Shown here in pieces: positions 5,435 through 9,554 of a DNA stretch of 9,554 nt. The position numbers were made by a program, and so were the translations under genes. The number at the start of each line of letters is the position of its first letter. Positions within the stretch are counted from its first letter, which is position 1. The notes under the pieces are model-generated. The model did no database searches and was not told the origin of the DNA. It was given only the letters and a program-made list of their open reading frames with translations. Location: assembly GCA_016783225.1 (NCBI GenBank), contig JADHWZ010000076.1, positions 1 through 9,554 on the forward strand, written 5' to 3'. Source of the DNA: Dehalococcoidia bacterium (GTDB lineage: Bacteria; Chloroflexota; Dehalococcoidia; GIF9; UBA5620).

Positions 5435-6901
5435 TTAGGCACAGGTGCCCAGGTACTGGCTGTAGTTGACAAGGTGAGCCAGCACTTTCGCGGCTCTTTC
5501 TGGCGTGGGGTACATGAGTATGCCATTCTCCTGAAGCTTCCTCAAAGCTTCCGACTCGCGCAGGGCGTCATTCAATATACTGCAAATGATTAGCGGCTTC
5601 TGTTGCTCATCCATGCGCTCAATGGCTCGGTCGATGTTCTTGAGTTCGTCCTGCACCAACAGGTCCAGCCACTCCCGCATCTTCTGCGTATCGGCGTCTG
5701 ATGCACGCGAAGGCATCCGCCCCACCCAGCTCGACACCATACCTATGGAACCCACAGATAGCACGGTATCCACGTTCTCGTCTTCCATAAGAGGCCATAG
5801 CGCAGGATAAGTCACAAAGCCGGCAGCGACCGTATCGACAGGGTTAGCATGAGGCCACCGTTCAGGCAAGACCTGGTTCAGCTTGTCGATAGTGGCTGGA
5901 GACAGACCTGCAATCTCCAGTCCTACTTTCAGGCAGGCATCAGTGCTCATAACAGCATGACCACCGCCGGAACTCAATATCCCAACCCTTTTCCCCCGCG
6001 GTCTCGGCTGGCGCAAGAGAGCCGCAGCCACATCAAAGATCTCGTGGAGCTCGTCGACCCTGATTACACCTGCCTGCTTCAGAGCATTTGCGTAGAGAGC
6101 GTCATCCCCAGAGAGCGCTGAAGTGTGTGACTTAGCAGCCCGGGCCCCGTCTGAAGTCCTTCCCACCTTTAGAACCACAATAGGTTTTCGAGGTGTGATT
6201 TCCCGCGCCAGTTCAAGGAACCTACGTCCTTCCCTCAACCCCTCAACATAGCCCACGATAACTCTCGTCTGCTCATCCTGCCCCAGGTATTCTAAGAAGT
6301 CCTCGAAGTGGAGGTCAGCCTCATTGCCGGTGCTCACTACCTTGCTGAACCCCATCCCCGCCTCCAGCCCCGCTTCCACTATCTGCATCAGGAAGCCGCC
6401 ACTCTGAGAAATGAGCCCGATGGCGCCCTTCTTTATGTCAAACCCAGGCCTTAGGGTAGACAAAGCCACGTCGGTGCTGAAATGCCCCATGCAATTGGGG
6501 CCCACAAACCGAAGCCCACCCCGTTTGGCAATCTCCACCACCTCAGCCTGAACCTGAACTCCCTTCTCTCCAGCCTCGCCCATCCCGGCGGTAATGACAA
6601 CCGCCACCTTGACTTTCTTGTCGACGCATTCCCTCATCACCTCCGGGACTCCGGGGAAGGGAATCACAATAACCGCAAACTCCACTGGTTCAGGTACGTC
6701 TTTGATGCTCTTATAGGCTTTGGTGCCCAGAATCTCGGGTGAAGTCTTGTTTATGAGGTATATCTTCCTGGAATTAGGGCTCTCAAGTACCCTGGCCGCC
6801 ACATCATGGCCCCACTTGAAAATCTGGTTGGATGCCCCGATGACCGCCACTGACTTGGGGTTGAACAAATACTCAAGCTGCTGAACGATGGAATTTGGCA
6901 T
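5435..6901 (-). CDS. Acyl-CoA synthetase (NDP-forming), alpha-type
   Basis: This is a complete 488-residue protein. The N-terminal CoA-binding Rossmann domain has PKSVAVIGAS (15-24). The first ligase domain contains GPNCMG (Cys137) and ISQSGG (164-169). KVGRTSDGARAAKSHTSALSG holds His259, aligned to the phosphorylated His of succinyl-CoA synthetase alpha. The second ligase-like domain has GILSSGGGHAVM and NPVDTVAAGF. The ATP-grasp beta half found in fused ADP-forming acetyl-CoA synthetases is absent, so it needs a partner subunit from elsewhere. I prefer the ATG at 6901, which has AGGA 7 bases upstream and fits the family N-terminus; a GTG at 6925 would add 8 residues but lacks a convincing ribosome site. 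It is convergent with the VWA gene and divergent from hpt. Substrate is unknown: a short or aryl acid by family habit, which is inference. Confidence 0.93.
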   Translation of the reverse strand: MPNSIVQQLEYLFNPKSVAVIGASNQIFKWGHDVAARVLESPNSRKIYLINKTSPEILGTKAYKSIKDVPEPVEFAVIVIPFPGVPEVMRECVDKKVKVAVVITAGMGEAGEKGVQVQAEVVEIAKRGGLRFVGPNCMGHFSTDVALSTLRPGFDIKKGAIGLISQSGGFLMQIVEAGLEAGMGFSKVVSTGNEADLHFEDFLEYLGQDEQTRVIVGYVEGLREGRRFLELAREITPRKPIVVLKVGRTSDGARAAKSHTSALSGDDALYANALKQAGVIRVDELHEIFDVAAALLRQPRPRGKRVGILSSGGGHAVMSTDACLKVGLEIAGLSPATIDKLNQVLPERWPHANPVDTVAAGFVTYPALWPLMEDENVDTVLSVGSIGMVSSWVGRMPSRASDADTQKMREWLDLLVQDELKNIDRAIERMDEQQKPLIICSILNDALRESEALRKLQENGILMYPTPERAAKVLAHLVNYSQYLGTCA

Positions 6902-6947
6902 AGGCTCATCCTGTCTTTCGCCCACCCCCCATCAACCACAAGCAGAC

Positions 6948-6977
6948 ATTATCCCCTATGAGCAACCCGAGCGTCAA
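6948..6977 (-). promoter_or_regulatory. Sigma-70-type promoter for the acyl-CoA synthetase gene
   Basis: On the minus strand TTGACG (6977-6972), an 18-base spacer, and GATAAT (6953-6948) each match consensus at 5 of 6 positions. The start would fall near 6941, giving a leader of about 40 bases that includes the AGGA before the ATG at 6901. It is divergent from the hpt promoter about 150 bases away. Confidence 0.6.
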
Positions 6978-7106
6978 GTTTTGTCGTCACCGAAGAGGGG
7001 CCACACTGCCAAACCGTCCGTACCAAACGAAGCTGACAGCTCCCTATTCCGCCGGCGCAAGAGAAAAACGGATCACTGCCGAAGCAGCGCATATGCTCAC
7101 CTCAAA

Positions 7107-7135
7107 TAGACAGGGGAGCGAGCTGAGGGTATAAT
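7107..7135 (+). promoter_or_regulatory. Sigma-70-type promoter of hpt, predicted leaderless
   Basis: TAGACA (7107-7112, 5 of 6), a 17-base spacer, and a perfect TATAAT (7130-7135). Only 6 bases separate the -10 box from the GTG of hpt at 7142, so transcription should begin at or within a base or two of the start codon, leaving no room for a ribosome site. Confidence 0.7.
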
Positions 7136-7141
7136 CATCTG

Positions 7142-7660
7142 GTGAGTTCGCAGCCCACAGTTCTACTTACCCGGGGCGAAATCAAGAAGGCCGTAGCCAG
7201 GCTGGCCGCCGAGATCAGACACGATTATCAAGGTAAACAGACCCTGCTCATCGGTATTCTCAAGGGTTCCTTCGTTTTTATGGCGGACCTGATTCGCCAG
7301 CTTGAACTGCCGGTGGAGGTGGACTTCGTCAGGCTTTCTAGCTATGGCGCTGGCAAACAGACTTCAGGCAACGTAAGAGTAGTACAGGGGCTGAGAACGC
7401 CGGTAAGGGACAGACACGTGCTGGTGGTTGAGGACATAGTTGACACCGGGCTGACCATTTCTTTCCTGCTCGGTTACCTGCGGAGGAAAAAACCGGTGTC
7501 TTTGCGCCTTTGCGCCCTGACCGACAAACCTTCACGACGCCAGATCCCGGTAGACATCGATTATCTTGGTTTCACCGTGCCCGACAAGTTCATCGTAGGC
7601 TACGGAATCGATTGGAACGAGAAGTTCCGCCATCTGCCCGACATATGCTACGTAGATTAG
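7142..7660 (+). CDS. hpt: Hypoxanthine phosphoribosyltransferase
   Basis: This 172-residue cytosolic enzyme joins hypoxanthine (often also guanine) to PRPP to give IMP (GMP) plus pyrophosphate. Visible signatures are the LKGSFVFMADLIR loop (40-52) that contacts pyrophosphate, the flexible active-site loop around LSSYG (65-69), and the PRPP motif VLVVEDIVDTGLT (93-105) with acidic pair Glu97/Asp98 and catalytic Asp101. The purine pocket VPDKFIVGYGIDWNEKFR (146-163) has Lys149 and Asp157 matching the base-binding residues of human HPRT. Length and N-terminus agree with bacterial Hpt proteins, which supports the GTG start at 7142 although it has no ribosome site. It is the first gene of an operon, 21 bases before adenine deaminase, which supplies its substrate. 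Confidence 0.96.
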   Translation: MSSQPTVLLTRGEIKKAVARLAAEIRHDYQGKQTLLIGILKGSFVFMADLIRQLELPVEVDFVRLSSYGAGKQTSGNVRVVQGLRTPVRDRHVLVVEDIVDTGLTISFLLGYLRRKKPVSLRLCALTDKPSRRQIPVDIDYLGFTVPDKFIVGYGIDWNEKFRHLPDICYVD

Positions 7661-7681
7661 GCTGTATAGGAGGAAGCAACC

Positions 7682-9379
7682 ATGAGTCTAGCTAAACTGA
7701 TTGCAGTTGCCCGGGGTGATGCCCCGGCAGACTTGCTGCTCATGAATGCCCGAATAATAAACACTTTTGTCGGCATCATAGAAGAGGGCAACGTGGCCAT
7801 TTACGGCGACAGAATTGCCGGTGTCGGCAACTATCTCCAGGCTAAGCAAACAATCGACCTGAAAGGTAGCTATCTGGCTCCGGGACTGATAAACGGTCAT
7901 AGCCATATCGAGAGCTCCATGCTCCATCCGGCGCAGTATGCCCGAGCCGTAGTCCCGAGAGGCACTTCTGCTCTGATTAGCGACCTTCACGAGATAGCCA
8001 ATGTAGCAGGCTTTGAAGGTATGAGGTTCGTGATGGACTGCGCACAGACACTGCCCATGGACATGTTCTTTGTGGCTCCCTCCTGCGTGCCAGCTACCCA
8101 CATGGAAACAAGTGGTGCCGAAATCAATGACAAGGACATCAAAAAAGCACTCAAATGGCAGAATGTCATCGGGCTTGGTGAAATGATGAACTTCCCAGGC
8201 GTTATTGGCGGAAATAAACAAGTTCTAAGTAAGATAGCCGCCGCCAAAGGTGAAGTCATTGATGGACACGCACCGGGCGTCACTGATAGGCAACTAAATG
8301 CCTATATGGCCGCTGGCATATATTCCGACCATGAGACGACTTCCACAGAGGAAGGTAGAGAGAAGCTGAGACGGGGAATGCACCTGATGATACGCGAAGG
8401 CTCTTCAGAGAAAAACCTCGATGCCCTTCTCCCCTTGGTCAATGACAAGACATACAGGAGGTGCCTCTTCGTCGTCGACGACCGTAGTTGCTCAGATTTG
8501 CTCGAGGAAGGTGACATCGATGCAGTTGTCAGGAAGGCAATCCAGATGGGCCTTGAGCCAGTGAGGGCGATACAGCTAGCAACCATCAACACCGCTGAGT
8601 ACTTCAGACTGTACGACCGGGGAGGCATTGCTCCCGGCTATATTGCCAACCTCGTGACTATCACCGACCTGCCGCAACTGGAAATAGACATGGCCTTCCA
8701 CAAGGGGTGCCTGGTAGCCAGGGAAGGCAGTTACCTCCTGCCTCCAACGGAAACCACTACCAAGGAGCTGACCCATACTGTGCGCGTCAGGCCATTCAAG
8801 ATCGACGCACTGAGATTGACCGCCAAAGGCGACAGCTTCCCGGTCATTGAAATCATTCCCGGCCAGATAATCACCAAGAAAAGGATGGAAAGAGTCAAAA
8901 CCAAGGATGGGGCAGTTATGCCAAGTCTAGACGAAGACATATTGAAGCTAGTCGTTGTGGAAAGGCACAAGGCTAGCGGTAACATCGGCCTTGGACTGGT
9001 CCAAGGTTTTGGACTGAAACAAGGAGCATTGGCCTCATCCATTGCCCACGACTCCCATAACATCGTTGCGGTCGGTACCAATGACCTGGATATCTTCACG
9101 GCAATCAAGGAAATAGAGAGACTCCAAGGCGGGTTAGTGGTCTGCAGTCATGGCAACATCATGGCAGCTTTACCCCTGCCCGTCGCCGGCTTGCTCTCTG
9201 CGGAGCCATTGGAAGTGGTTGCGGCCGCATTCGAGAGCGTGGAAAGAGCCGCGGCCGGGCTGGGAAACGTGCCCCCAGCGCCATTTGCCCTCCTTTCTTT
9301 CTTGGCCTTGCCAGTCATCCCGGAGTTGAGACTGACCGACCTAGGCATAGTAGACGTACTGGAATTCAGGCTAATCTAA
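7682..9379 (+). CDS. ade: Adenine deaminase
   Basis: This 565-residue enzyme of the amidohydrolase superfamily converts adenine to hypoxanthine and ammonia using a metal centre (Mn/Fe in characterised bacterial Ade). Metal-site residues: GHSHIESSM (His73, His75) at the end of the N-terminal beta-sandwich, DLHEIANV (His103/Glu104), LGEMMNFPGV (Glu167), DGHAPG (His196), YSDHETT (Asp216/His217) and VVDDRS (Asp266/Asp267). The C-terminal part has the Ade-specific segments NIGLGLVQGFGLKQGALASS and HDSHNIVAVGTN. Length fits the family (about 550-600). The start is clear: AGGAGG sits about 8 bases before the ATG. It is co-transcribed with hpt, 21 bases upstream, so adenine can go to IMP by two enzymes of one operon. 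The flavoprotein gene follows after 19 bases. No anomaly is seen. Confidence 0.96.
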   Translation: MSLAKLIAVARGDAPADLLLMNARIINTFVGIIEEGNVAIYGDRIAGVGNYLQAKQTIDLKGSYLAPGLINGHSHIESSMLHPAQYARAVVPRGTSALISDLHEIANVAGFEGMRFVMDCAQTLPMDMFFVAPSCVPATHMETSGAEINDKDIKKALKWQNVIGLGEMMNFPGVIGGNKQVLSKIAAAKGEVIDGHAPGVTDRQLNAYMAAGIYSDHETTSTEEGREKLRRGMHLMIREGSSEKNLDALLPLVNDKTYRRCLFVVDDRSCSDLLEEGDIDAVVRKAIQMGLEPVRAIQLATINTAEYFRLYDRGGIAPGYIANLVTITDLPQLEIDMAFHKGCLVAREGSYLLPPTETTTKELTHTVRVRPFKIDALRLTAKGDSFPVIEIIPGQIITKKRMERVKTKDGAVMPSLDEDILKLVVVERHKASGNIGLGLVQGFGLKQGALASSIAHDSHNIVAVGTNDLDIFTAIKEIERLQGGLVVCSHGNIMAALPLPVAGLLSAEPLEVVAAAFESVERAAAGLGNVPPAPFALLSFLALPVIPELRLTDLGIVDVLEFRLI

Positions 9380-9398
9380 GAAGAGGGAGGGCCGCGTA

Positions 9399-9554
9399 AT
9401 GAAAAAAACCCGACTGTGTGAGCTGCTGGGCATTGAGTATCCAATAATTCAGGGTGGTATGGTATGGATTGCCAATGCCGAATTGGCCGCAGCCGTGTCT
9501 AATGCCGGAGCTCTGGGCTTAATTAGCGCCAACGCCGGAATGAGCCCCAGCGAC
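9399..9554 (+). CDS. FMN-dependent nitronate monooxygenase / FabK-like oxidoreductase, 3'-truncated
   Basis: Only the first 52 residues are in the window. They read MKKTRLCELLGIEYPIIQGG, then MVWIANAELAAAVSNAGALG and LISANAGMSPSD, the characteristic N-terminus of the FMN-binding TIM-barrel family that includes nitronate monooxygenase (2-nitropropane dioxygenase) and enoyl-ACP reductase II (FabK). PIIQGGM and the AxxAAAVSNAGxLG strand-helix contact FMN in this family. The ATG at 9399 has GGGAGG about 8 bases upstream. It starts 19 bases after adenine deaminase, so it is probably in the same transcript, though a direct link to purine salvage is not obvious. FabK-like and nitronate monooxygenase functions cannot be separated from this fragment. 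Confidence 0.88.
   Translation, partial: MKKTRLCELLGIEYPIIQGGMVWIANAELAAAVSNAGALGLISANAGMSPSD

Noticed and set aside
7688..8221. 177-codon open frame opposite adenine deaminase
   Set aside because: It is an antisense shadow of a fully convincing gene, with no motif or start signal of its own.
1..9554. CRISPR array, tRNA, rRNA or transposase gene
   Set aside because: Looked for on both strands. No regularly spaced repeats, no tRNA-like T-loop or acceptor patterns, no rRNA segments and no transposase motifs were seen.

Overview
The window looks like chromosomal DNA from an anaerobic bacterium. The gene set (two ADP-forming acyl-CoA synthetase alpha-type proteins, a MoxR/CoxE-type pair, an adenine deaminase and a FabK/nitronate-monooxygenase-like flavoprotein) and the moderately GC-rich coding style would fit a Chloroflexota (Dehalococcoidia-like) genome. 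That placement is inference with low confidence, because no marker gene or rRNA is present.

Layout. (1) 1-1275 (+) is the 3' part of an NDP-forming acyl-CoA synthetase alpha-type gene that begins outside the window. (2) 1276-3319 is an accessory, mostly non-coding stretch. It holds a G-rich degenerate repeat region, a toxin-first type II toxin-antitoxin module on the minus strand (1585-2314) with its own promoter and overlapping palindromic operator, a small zinc-ribbon-like gene remnant on the minus strand with an in-frame stop (2467-2700), a second copy of the 81-bp repeat (2895-2975), and a GTAG/CTAC-bracketed pair of hairpins (3073-3133). (3) 3320-5383 (+) is a MoxR-type AAA+ ATPase followed 18 bases later by a CoxE-like VWA protein, with a good promoter in front. 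(4) 5435-6901 (-), convergent with the VWA gene, is a second, complete acyl-CoA synthetase alpha-type gene. Over an 84-residue core it is about half identical to the first. (5) 7142-9554 (+), divergent from (4), is an operon: hypoxanthine phosphoribosyltransferase, adenine deaminase and the start of an FMN-dependent TIM-barrel oxidoreductase.

How the genes work together. Adenine deaminase converts adenine to hypoxanthine and the phosphoribosyltransferase converts hypoxanthine to IMP, so the operon encodes two consecutive steps of adenine salvage. The MoxR and VWA proteins probably act as one ATP-driven chaperone or remodelling unit; their client is not in the window. The two synthetase alpha proteins carry the CoA-binding part and the phospho-acceptor histidine, but no ATP-grasp beta subunit is visible, so they need a partner encoded elsewhere. 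The toxin-antitoxin module and surrounding repeats look like accessory DNA lying between housekeeping operons.

Most notable signals: a toxin-antitoxin module bracketed by direct 81-bp repeats; promoters placed so close to the start codons of the toxin gene and of hpt that both mRNAs should be leaderless; and a broken zinc-ribbon gene. No wholly new enzyme system can be demonstrated from the sequence alone.
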